From: Umbelopsis ramanniana AG | Lineage: Eukaryota > Mucoromycota > Umbelopsidomycetes > Umbelopsidales > Umbelopsidaceae | Assembly (NCBI RefSeq): GCF_025399195.1 | Contig: NW_026252121.1 | Location: 124,001-188,000 of the forward strand | DNA: 64,000 nucleotides | Direction of reading: 5' to 3' | Shown here: piece after piece, positions 1-10,360 of the stretch | Layout: every line of letters begins with the position of its first letter | How positions within the stretch are numbered: the first letter of the stretch is position 1 | The notes under the pieces: model-generated | Databases searched by the model: none | The model's input: only the letters and a program-made list of their open reading frames with translations | What the model was told of the DNA's origin: nothing | Program-made: the position numbers and the translations under genes

Positions 1-3000
1 GGAAAGCTCTTGCAACTTCCGTACGTGGGTCATTAGAGTCGGTAAAGCTGTATCCAGCATGCAGAGTTTTCATATGATGAATAGTGGATGAATCCTCTTC
101 GCCTTGAAGTTGATCGTCTGCATTTCCGATATCAAAACCGTCGTCGTCCGTCAAAGTAGCACTGCCTAAAACACAGTTTCGCACGACACATAGCAGTCGA
201 CAGAATTCATTGGTAGACTCCTTGCTGTTGTTCGAATTTAACGTCATCAATTCCCGTAATTTTTTTTCAGAAGGTGTGTAGAATGTATCGATGAGTTGCA
301 AAGCAAAATTCTTTTCTTCTTCCGATGGCGTGTGCCATTTAATACTTGGGTTGGCCGTGTCAGTAAAGGCTCCCCAATACAAGTGTTGGTTAGCCATAAA
401 CTCTGGATCATTCCAGCGGTCAAGAGGTACACTCTTGCATTCCAAGGGATAGATCTCCAGCAAGCTCATCAGTACAAATCGTAACAGTTTACCAGCCCAC
501 ATGAAACCGCGGCGACTCTTGCATTCAGCCTGCATCAGCTTCAAGATGTCGATAATGTCTTTCTTGTACTTTAAAATCTCGGTTCCAGGCATGGTCAAGA
601 CCTGGAACAGGATACTCTGGTACCAATGTAAAGTAGAATCAGATTGTGGTTGCTGTGATGTACTAGAGTTCGTAGCGAGACCGGAGGCGCCATGCTCCAG
701 TTCTGTCCTGATGTTATCAAGACAAAGAGGAATAAATTTCTTCAATGCCTTTTCGGGATGGGGAGAAGTGACTACAGCGCAAAGATAGCCCATAGGTCGA
801 ACAGCATTAGGAAGGACTTGTTGTGCAGCAAAGTCCACTATCATTCGAAGACCAAAATCGTACAACTCGTCGGATATTTGATTGAAGATGACCTCGCAAG
901 TATGCTAAGAGACGTATGAGGTTAAAATAAAGTTCATTCTAGATGGCATAATCACTTTGTACTTCTCTCACCAAGAGTATTTGAGTCAAACCGGCTTCCA
1001 TATGACCACCCATTTTCTTATTGTCTTGTTGAGGCAAGTTCTCAAACTAAAAGTTGCAGAGAGTTAATGGCTGCCACTAGTCATTTTCTTTCTTCTCACT
1101 TCACACTTACTATAGTGAAAACCCTGTTCAAAAACTTGGAAAGCCACTCCTCGAATTCTCCAGTTGAAGATCTGCACAACAGATCATCCTCTTCTCTATC
1201 AACATGGAAGACCTGATTTCCACTATCGATATCCATTGACTCAAAGTTGATTTCTTCGGATTCATAAGTAATGCCACTGCTAGAGCTTCCAGTGAGGTCA
1301 AATATTGGGACATTCATTAGAGCGGTGGTGATAAACATGAGCGATGAAATGGATTTCATAGGGTCATTCATGTCGATTCCCGGGATGGTTAGGTGCAACA
1401 ACGGCAGTAAATGCTTACCGCCAGCAGGATAGTGTTGCCGAGAAAGTAATGGAAGGGCTATATGAGAGAGTAGACTCAATGAACTGGCAGTTCTATGAGT
1501 CTCCGTGAGATTTTCCAATGATGGATAAATTCTTTCGAGCAAGCCAGGGAACAACAACTCAGGCTCCAACCCTATAAAGTAAAAAGTTCGAAAAAAAAAC
1601 AAGCTGGTCAGCATCACACTAGCAGGTAAAACGCTTTCTCGCACACTACTTACAAACTAAAGACTTGAGAGCACTCTGAGAAGCACTGACAGAATACTGA
1701 TCCTTTCCGAATAAACTCAAAAATACAACAGCACGAATGGTGTAAACAAACTCTTTGCGAAGTTCAGGTGTCAATCGGAATTGGGGTAGAGTAGGGCAAT
1801 CTGGCTCTTGCTCTGAAGGGAGAAAAAACAGACATACATTAACTTTGCTGTACTAGGAATCGCAACATTCACTCCCGCGCTATATCCCTCAATCTCCACA
1901 CATACCTTCTCTCCATCTCTTGAGAAATTCTGAAGATAGTTGGCGAGCAAAGTTGGTAATCTGGTATGACCAACGACCATGGTTTGAAGGATGGTAATAG
2001 GATTCAATGGCTTGGATCAACTTTTTCAAGTGAGACATGGTTGAGATTTGGTCATCAGTTTCTTGGCCAGGGTAGATGGTGTAAATAATAAACCTTGCCA
2101 AACTCTTGAATTTGTCATGCTTCCTTCGCAAAAACAGAGAATTTCCAGCCTTAACATCCGTCTTGAGACCTTGGCTGTTGAAACCAGTGGTCGTGCCACC
2201 GCCAGCACCAGCACCCACTGTACTACCATCGCTACGGCTGCCTACGGGAAGGTCCATCATACGTAATCCTGCGCCAAACACCTGGCTCACTTGCAATTTA
2301 CTGAATAATCCTATGTCTCCAAATGTGCTGTTAACGTTGTTTTCAGCAATTCTGGAAAGTAAGTCCACGAATTGCGCATCGAAAGTCGGAGAGTTAGTGA
2401 TGCTGAACCATAGGGTGAACATGGTTTGCAAGTAATCATGTGGTGCCACACTGCTATTATCCAAAATTTGGTGTGTAATTGAATCGATTGGAATAGAAGT
2501 GGGAAGAAACAGCACCAAGTAACCTTGAGCCATCAAAGCGTCCATGACAGAATGTGCTGAGAATTTCGGTAGGAATTCTTCCAGGATCTCCTGTGAAGCA
2601 CCGGATGGGAAAAATCGTTGTGCATATTCTGCTAGTCGAAGGATAGAAGCAATTTGTTTTCTGAAAAAAAGAAAAAGCGCGGAAGCTCGAGTCAAGAAGG
2701 TATGCAAAATGATCAGATAAGACAAATAAGTCCGGTTGTATAATGTGTCATGCATAATGACAAAATAAAAGCAAAAAAAGGATACGATTCCGACACCAAA
2801 GTTCTTTGTCGAGACTTTGGGAAGAATGTTTTATGGATCATTTCATACAATGGTCGCCACGGCAGAGAAAGGTCTTGAGGTCCTAGATGCTTCTTTTTCC
2901 TTTTGAGGTACCAGTACATTGAATATCGATGTTCACGTAAGATGTCAAACACTTCAGATCAACTAGACTTACTTGATTAATCTGACACATGCATTGGCCC

Positions 3001-3421
3001 ATATCTCAACAAGTGCCGAGTCCATTCCAGGTATGATAGTCAATTCATAAAGTAGTTTTGCCAAGTTGGCTCTTGTTTCACGAGGTAAAGCATGTTTAAG
3101 GTCTAGGTAACTAGGTTGGTGTGCAGTAATGTTAGTTTGGTAGTCACCGCCATCAAGCCTGCCACTGGTAATGTCAATTCCGACTCACCTGCTAAGACTC
3201 TTCACCCAAAATAAACAGCCCGGTGCAAAATCGTGAGCTTGAACACTGACGACGAGTTGAGTGCAGATATCACTGAGCCACAGCTCCGCTTCTCTGTCTA
3301 ATTGCGAGGCGTAGGGTAGAGCTTGCGAGTAATGTAGAGTATGTGCTTCATCGTCTTGAATGACAGAGGCAGGTAAAGGCTCTGAGGTACTGTTCAAAGC
3401 ACCCTCACCTGAACTGGACAT
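1..3421 (-). CDS. BLM10: Proteasome activator BLM10/PA200, N-terminal part (truncated by window edge)
   Basis: BLM10/PA200 is a very large HEAT-repeat protein that caps the 20S proteasome in nucleus and cytosol. The start ATG is the complement of 3419-3421. Spliced exons read MSSSGEGALNS, then a segment with LDREAELWLSDIC, then LDLKHALPRETRANLAKLLYE, then LSLPWRPLYEMIHKTFFPK, and later GRWSYQITNFARQL with FLKRWREE. These match the conserved N-terminal region of fungal Blm10. At least six exons are visible, separated by short introns. The reading frame is still open at position 1, so only part of the roughly 1,800-2,000-residue family length is here. It is divergent from MPC1 across 618 bp. 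Identification is from remembered family motifs; exon edges near 900-1100 and 1650-1900 are approximate. Confidence 0.9.
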
Positions 3422-4039
3422 AATAACGTTTATCGGTCCTTGTATATTGCGTTTGTGAAGCTACAGCGGGTTTGTTCAAGCCAAATTTTATCTTTAAAGC
3501 GTTTGACTGAGCAAATGACGCGTGCACAGCAACGTCACAATATTATAGGCATACGCAACGTTACGATTTCTTTTCCTTTTTATGAAAAAAAGAGTTACTA
3601 CACATGAAGTTATGTCACCATTGGCATAATGGAAGACGTAAGCTCTCCCAATGACCGTGCATGTGAAATCCGCAAATTATTGAGAGAGATATTTGGATGG
3701 TTAGGGTAGAAGGTTCAAATTGAGTTTTTCAGGCACGTCAACAATGGTTTATAATATGAAAAAGCTAAACCGTCTCGAACAACACAATCCATAGAATGGT
3801 AAACAAATGAAAGGTTTTATATTACTATCATTGCATTTATGAAGTATGTTATAGGGAAACGCTGATTGAATAGCCTTCGTTATATGCCATGGGCCATTCC
3901 ACGGGAAGGGGATTTTCATTGCCGGGAAGCGATTATGAGCAAAGCCAATCAGAACGCAGGATCTCTGAAAAATGATTTTTCCGCTTCATCAAAAAGTCGA
4001 CACTCCCGTCCCCCGTAACATTTTTTTACCTACCCCAAC
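3422..4039. other. Divergent intergenic region between BLM10 and MPC1
   Basis: This 618-bp stretch separates two divergent start codons and should hold both promoters. A CCAATCAG box lies at 3945-3952, about 95 bp before the MPC1 start. CRE-like TGACGTTG and GCGTCATT sequences lie close together around 3515-3540 on the BLM10 strand. No gene or repeat was recognised. Confidence 0.5.
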
Positions 4040-4897
4040 ATGTCCCAAGCATCAGGATCTATTGCCAGCAGGATTACCCAGAAGTTGGCCTCCAAGGAGT
4101 TCAAGAGCTATTTGATGAGGTAAGAAATGCCACCCCGGGATTGGTTCGATTCGGCAGACTTTGCATTAAGAAGCAAAACTAACTCATTCATTTACCCGTT
4201 TCCGTTCATCAGCACCGTATGTCCAAGATCTCTATAGTAACACTTTTGAAGGTTTCCTTTTTATATACTAATCATTCCTTCTTTATCACTATTGTCTGTA
4301 TTAGCACTTTTGGGGTCCTGGTGAGTAAACTTACTGGCATAGCAATGAAAGAAAGGAATTAAGGACTTATTTCTTCTTGTTTGTTATTAGTCGCCAACTG
4401 GGGTATCCCTATTGCTGCCATCTCTGACTGGAAGAAGGATCCTCAATATATCTCTGGCAACATGACTGCTGGTAAATAGATTTGATATGAATGAAGACGA
4501 TAATCAACACCGACGATATGGCATCAAAATTAGATTAACCAACCATCCGCTTTCTCTCTTTTTTTAGCACTCTGTGTATACTCTGCCCTCTTCATGCGCT
4601 TCGCCTTGGCTGTCCGACCACAGAACTATTTGTTGTTCGCATGCCACGCTACTAACGAAGTTGCACAACTTGTTCAAGGTTATCGTTTCATCCAGTATAA
4701 CCAGTAAGTATCATGTTGTCCGTCAATATATGGCCAGTGAAAAGCAACAGAAAGGCACCTGTTGCAGTTTGTCTCCTACTCACAGTAACCAAGTGTCACC
4801 ACTTCATGGATATTGAACTAATTTATTTTTTTTCTGCAGCCTTGGTAAGAAGGAGGACAAGATTGAGGAGGAACAGCTCAAAAACACCGCTGCATAG
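4040..4897 (+). CDS. MPC1: Mitochondrial pyruvate carrier subunit 1 (MPC1), with a 4-nt microexon
   Basis: MPC1 forms a heterodimer with MPC2 (or MPC3) in the mitochondrial inner membrane and imports pyruvate into the matrix. The exons I infer are 4040-4119, 4213-4216, 4305-4320, 4391-4471, 4568-4703 and 4840-4897, giving 124 residues, normal for the family. Joining them yields the family signature STHFWGPVANWGIP, then [13 protein letters not shown], a membrane stretch, and [20 protein letters not shown]. Exon 2 is only CACC and exon 3 only 16 nt. Without the CACC exon the frame is lost and the HFWGP signature disappears. All five introns have GT and AG ends, and exon lengths sum to 375 nt, a multiple of three. 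A CCAAT box lies about 95 bp upstream of the ATG. Confidence 0.96.
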
Positions 4898-5295
4898 ATA
4901 CCGTCCCATTATCTATTCAAACCCAAAATAAACCTTCAGTATAAAAAATGCAATATACGGACGTTAGGTGGATATTCGAAGCAGAGTCTCTGTATTTACT
5001 ATCGTCCATTCGTCACGAGTTTTTGTTTGATATTGGCTGTATTGGATAGATCAACAAACATGTATAATGAAGGGTCAAAGCCCCAATGGAAAGGTTCCGA
5101 GTGACAGGCTATGGCTAGTCGTTGCCTGAACATCTGGTCCACCCAAAATGATATTTAGAAGTCTCCGATCATCTTCTTTCCTTCTCTTCTTTGCAACGAG
5201 CCTAATTACTACCAAGCTAAAGCAAACAACATTTTGCTATTTAGTTTCCCAGGTCATATAATCCACCCTGCAGCATCAAAGAGCTCGAACATACC
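4898..5295. other. Intergenic region between MPC1 and the HExxH protein
   Basis: This 398-bp stretch holds the MPC1 3' region and the promoter of the downstream gene. An AATAAA-like signal lies at about 4927, just after the MPC1 stop codon. Nothing else was recognised. Confidence 0.4.
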
Positions 5296-6747
5296 ATGCA
5301 TACGCTCAGCATAATTCTTTATACAATAACTTTTATTTTCATTTATGTTTCAAGTACTATATGTTTCGATCATCACCATCCTCTCAATCCATCCATCAAG
5401 CAGCTCGTGCACTGTCCAGCGACGGAAACAGAAAATTCCCGAACCCCTCTAGCAAAACGTAGCACGGACGCGAGTGGCTTTAAAATTGATTTTACATGCT
5501 ATGCGAGTAATCACACCTGTCAACGAGCTCGACAAGCGTTTGAGCGGGCAGGCAGTATCATATCGCAAGCTATTACATTCACCACGCCAATCATGGTTAA
5601 TGCAACCTATGTGCCTTTCTGTCGCACTTTAGGAGAATGTCCCAAGGGCAATTTAGTCACCCTAGGCGGCTCATACCCTGCCCGCACAGTGGCCATAGCA
5701 AAAGGAGATGGCGTTTTTCGATTGTACCCACAAGCACTGGTGAAGCAAATGGAACTCAATTCTCCTCCAGCTTTTGCACAGTATGATATTGTCAGTTTGT
5801 TCAACGCGGAGGCACCATTTTGGTTTGAGGTAAGGGCATAAGTTCTGAGCTTACTGACCGAATCATGAATGACTGATTGAATCGATGCTATGTAGGATGA
5901 TGGACCAATAGAAGGTGATCAATCTGATTTTTTGTTTGTGATCTTGGTATGGAAAAAAAGGGGGGTGGGGGTGCCTGGTTACATGGTACCTGATATTGGA
6001 ATCTAACCTGAATCCTTCTCCACATTTCAGCATGAATTCATCCATGGATTAGGCTTTTATTCCAACTGGCAAGAGCCTGTAGGCTGGGATGCACTCATAC
6101 CAGATTTGTCACCGCTTGTACAAGGCGAGCGACTAGTAGGCATCAACGAAACCAATGGAGACTTCGTTTTCACGTCAGCACTAGAGAGCGTTTTTGATCA
6201 GTACCTGGTTCGCCTATCCGATATGCAACACACTAGTAATATCGCACGAAAATTCAATAGATATAGACTCCAACGGGCAATACCGCTGGTGGAGGGGTTA
6301 CAACAAACGGGACTATGGGATGAAGCGAAAGCTATGTATGAACTTGGTACAAAGGCTAAATCACTTGGCTTTGTTGCACCCAATGACAGCTCAGCAATGC
6401 TTGTGCTCGAGACGGGATTATCTCCGTTCCAGTCAGGTTCCTCGATCTCCCACGTAGATTATGCTATGTATGGTGATTCGGCTGATTTTTTAATGCGGTA
6501 TATGCAAGATCGTGGACTTACTTTAGAACAAGCTATGGCTCGCAGTGGCAGCTCTAGCCCTATAGGACCGAAGCTTAGAAAGGTGTTAAAGACCTTAGGC
6601 TATCAGACCATAGAATATCAACCCAAACTTCAGGCTGCAGTTCGGCTAAATGCCTTGCAATCTACCGGGTACAAAGTCACTTCCATATCGAGTGGTTGGG
6701 TAATTCCCATGTTGCTCAGCTGTATCGTTTTATGTGTAGACCGGTGA
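5296..6747 (+). CDS. Secreted HExxH putative metallopeptidase, probably GPI-anchored
   Basis: Exons 5296-5829, 5896-5946 and 6031-6747 encode 433 residues. The N-terminus is a clear signal peptide (MHTLSIILYTITFIFIYVSS). A Lys-Arg at residues 54-55 (PLAKR) looks like a Kex2-type processing site. The splice from exon 2 to exon 3 creates HEFIHGLGFYSNW at residues 196-208, an HExxHxxGF zinc-binding motif in which His196 and His200 would bind zinc and Glu197 would be the catalytic base. The position expected to be the third metzincin ligand (HExxHxxGxxH) is Ser. The C-terminus ends in SSG followed by a hydrophobic run and only DR, a typical GPI-attachment signal. I do not recognise a named family, although HExxHGLGF proteins of unknown role occur in fungi. 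Protease activity is inferred, and the substrate is unknown. Confidence 0.8.
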
Positions 6748-8169
6748 GAAAAACACATTCAAGAAATAAAATATCAGCGGCCCATTGCTTAAATGAATGA
6801 CAATTTACCGTACAACATAAAGCCTGAGAAACCCAGAGTTTGTGATGTGCTGGAAAGGAAGCTGAGTTGAACACCGACTGGACCCTGAAGTGAGCCACCA
6901 CATAAAAAAAAAAAAGACGCCGACCGATGTTAGGATCGCACCAAAATTCCTTTACCCGCCGCCGCCGTTTATTTTATTTTTTCCTTTGCTATTGCTTATC
7001 GAATTACCCCACAACATTTCATAGCATGACTGAGAAATAGCATGAGCCGATTGAAATTTCTAATCCGTGCTGAAAAGCGTCACTATTAGTATTGGGCGAC
7101 GACCGCATTGAAAATGACTCATTAGTAATAGGGTGGAAAAAATAATTACATGTGAATACGGCAAAGATTTCATATTTCTAAGTGGGATCAAGAAGCATAA
7201 GTGTGTGAGTCTGTGAGAGAGCCATTCAGCGGAAAGCGGGTAGCCAATAGGTCCACAGACCGGTGAGATATTGGAACGGCGTTCTGTCACAATGGCCTTG
7301 GTCAAACGCCCTCTTCTTTACTGAGATCACGACACCTTTCTGCATTGGTACACTCCCTTCAATGTTCTCAAGAAGCCTCTCTCGGTCATAGTTCGTATTG
7401 AAAAATATGGAGCTTGGCAACAATGTTCTCACGATGACACTGAGCAAAGTCCGATAACAAAATGTGCCGGCAGACGGAGGCGGGTTGTAGTGCAGCCCAT
7501 GTCAAACCAAAAAAAAAATTAAAAACAACATAACAAGAAACCATACTAGACCATTTTCTGAAGACAAATCACGCTGGATCAAGTAATAGTAACATCAAGA
7601 GATCCTGCCGCATCAATGAATTCTCCCATAATACTAAAGTTGTGAACTGATGTCACAGGCTGCCATTGGGCCCACCAAAAAAAATAACACAAAATAAAAA
7701 TAGGTAGTCACTCAACTCACCCCGTGGGGTGATGCAGACTGAAAAAGACTCGAACATCGAGGGAAAAAAGTGCCTTGAAAGCCTGTGAAGAGGTCTTTAT
7801 CAGCACGATAGGGTATCCTGTAGCGTTCATTTCTCTATCCACCGCACTTTTCTTACTTCAAATAAGCTAGTCATCCTCATAAACCCCATCATCCCGAAAT
7901 TCTCCTTTGGGATCCCTTCGCCGGATTAGGGATGCTTGATTCTTTATTTACGGGCACTGAGTTTTTTTATTTAGGGTTTTTTCCTTTTCGCTTCCTCTTG
8001 TAACCCTTTCTTTCTCTTTTACGTATTCTCCAGTACGGTCTTTGGACGGTACTGAAGACCTCTGCATTGGCCCATACAATTTTCTTTCTACTTCTTTAAT
8101 CGTCTTTCTCTCTTTTTTTTTGTATACATATTTCCTTTCCTTTCAATATACATAAGAGCCACATCACCT
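6748..8169. other. Long intergenic region and leader upstream of the WRKY-like gene
   Basis: About 1.4 kb without a supported gene. The part from 7920 to 8169 is strongly pyrimidine-rich (many TTTCTTTCTC runs), typical of a fungal core promoter or long 5' leader. A possible leader intron runs from the GTAACC near 7999 to the CCAG near 8033, but this is speculative. Only short unsupported ORFs occur elsewhere. Confidence 0.4.
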
Positions 8170-9675
8170 ATGGTCAATGGCTTCCACCCTTACTCGACCA
8201 CGGCTCTTCATCGGGATTCATCTTCGATAGTGTTGCCGCCTAATTTGATTTCTTCACCAATGCTTTCAGAACCAGCCGCAACGAGTCAGCCCTACCGAGC
8301 ACCGTTATATGTAGACCCTCTTGGAGAGAGTACTACGCCACAACATACCCCATACACGCAGCAGTCCAGTTCGTTTGCGCTACAGGATGTGGTACACCAG
8401 TTTCGAGACAAGCCTGAACTTCTACAATTGATCTTACAAAGCAAAGTGGAAGAAGATAAACGAAGGGCTGAAGAAGCCAAGCTACGCGCAAAAGAAATCG
8501 ATCTTTACATGCAACAACGCGACAGTCAAGGTCTACATGGCTTAGCCCTGCGACCCATACGATTCAAGTCATCCGATACAGTTCACCCGTATCATGTTGA
8601 CACCAACGACACCACGCCCAAGTCGTCTGGCACTACTTCACCTGCCCATCTACAAAACCAGGAAGCGCTCGCTCACACGCCTACCCACACACCAACACTA
8701 TCTCCTTATGGCCGTTTGCAGCCTTCACCTCCTCCGCGAACGTATTCAACCAGCCGTGAACATACCCCAGGACCAAGGCACCTGGAGTACAGACGTCATA
8801 GTGCAGTTGAACTACCACCGTTCCGATATAACTCCCCTAATCTTCGACATGAAAGCAGTAGTTCTGAGAATGATTTGAAACGTCGAAGATTATCTATGGA
8901 CCAAGCAATTGGGTAAGAAAAAAACATCTTTTTTTAGGCGGTGGGATTTAATAGATCGATATCAGATTGTAGCACAGTGACGAACAGAGAAGAGGGAAAA
9001 AATATCTGTGTGGCTTTAAACTTTGAGATTGTTCCCAGTTGGCCTTCTAAAAAACGAATTTTTCCGTCAAATGTTGGGCCTCCGCACATCCGTACAATTA
9101 CCCCATTAATAACTAAAATTCTTCTCATAGAACATCCTCTCATCACCCAGTGAGTCCGCCGGCGGACCATTCGTCGGACGCAAATGCGTCATCATCAGCG
9201 CAGGAAGCAGGCAAACGACAACGAAAACGAAGAGAAATGCAATCGATTACCAAGGTCGTAGAAACTCGTGACTTTCCGTACAACGATGAGTATCTTTGGA
9301 AAAACAATGGTAAGGTTCAATCTTACTTTGTACCTTGGTTATACCAGACAAAAGGGAAAAGCGGTATTGACATATTTTACTACCAGGTAACACCGTTCAT
9401 AAAGGTAGCGGCGAAAAAAGTATATACTACAAATGTTCCAACAGCTCCAAGGTAAGTCATCCCAGACGGACATAACCGCAGACCCAGGTGGTACGGGTTT
9501 GTGGGGCCAAAAACCAACACTGTGTTCAAACAGCAATCTAAAAAAAATGACCGGCCTTTAGGGTTGCCCGGTGAATAAGACTGTCACCTTCAAGAAGAAC
9601 GGAGAATACGTGATCAAGTATCGCGGCGAGCACCTGGACGACTGCAATCGTGTCAAGCGCATAGTAGACGTTTGA
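8170..9675 (+). CDS. WRKY-like (WRKY-GCM1 superfamily) zinc-finger protein, putative transcription factor
   Basis: Four exons (8170-8912, 9131-9309, 9387-9451, 9562-9675) give 366 residues in consistent phase. The N-terminal two thirds is low-complexity and rich in Ser, Pro and Thr, with a charged helix at about residues 90-120 (EEDKRRAEEAKLRAKEIDLY). A basic stretch KRQRKRRE follows and looks like a nuclear localisation signal. The C-terminal ~70 residues read DEYLWKNNGN, then SIYYKCSNSSKGCPVNKTV, then IKYRGEHLDDC. This aligns with the plant WRKY layout: a W-K-x-x-G-x motif where WRKYGQK would be, YYKC, GCPV-K, and a final E-G/H metal site. Ligand spacing here is C-x6-C-x21-H-x3-C. The finger is built from three exons. 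DNA binding is inferred from the fold; the target is unknown. Confidence 0.85.
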
Positions 9676-10360
9676 GCCCCTCCGCGCTACCACCCAACAA
9701 AAGAAAAAAGAAAAAAAAAAAAGGTCTCAACTGCCCGACCGCCCGCCTAACATGGACTGTCATAAGTTTTTAATCCATTTGCCTATGTCGCTTTTTCTCT
9801 GGTTCTCCTTTTCGTATGCCATGGCAGGCCTGGCATTTACCTCCGTTGTGCTGGTTTACACGCCGTTTTCTTTTTTTGCTTTTTAATCATACTTTCTGTT
9901 CACGTTTTGCTTGCGTTACTTCCTAGCCTTGAGTCGCACACCTTGTACATGATTCCGCATCCCACGAACCTCCGCAGTCGAGCTCTTCACTTGGCTTTTT
10001 TGCAGGGGACAATTCAGTACGGTAACGCGTTTCACTTTACCATTTATTTTATCTCCACACCATGTTCTGTTCTTTTCTTCTCCTTGTTTCTTTGTAGCTA
10101 TTTTTTTTATTATAAAAAAAGGAAAGCTCATAACCATCATCATACACCACTGACAGGATGTTAACATTCTCATAAAATCTTTTGATTAATAAATCCCAAA
10201 AAGCCGTTTAAAAAATGGACGTAAGACAAGCCGTTCCTAACCCACCAGGTGACATAATTGACATGGTAATACGATAATGGGGGATGCATACTTTTATTTT
10301 TTATATTGTTGATTTAAGGGGGAAAATGGAATAAGAGCAAAATTACAATATGAGGTCGAT
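9676..10360. other. Convergent 3' intergenic region (WRKY-like gene / SYO1)
   Basis: This 685-bp stretch lies between two stop codons on opposite strands. It contains homopolymer A and T tracts and AATAAA-type sequences (for example AATAAATCCC near 10188). No gene was recognised. Confidence 0.4.
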
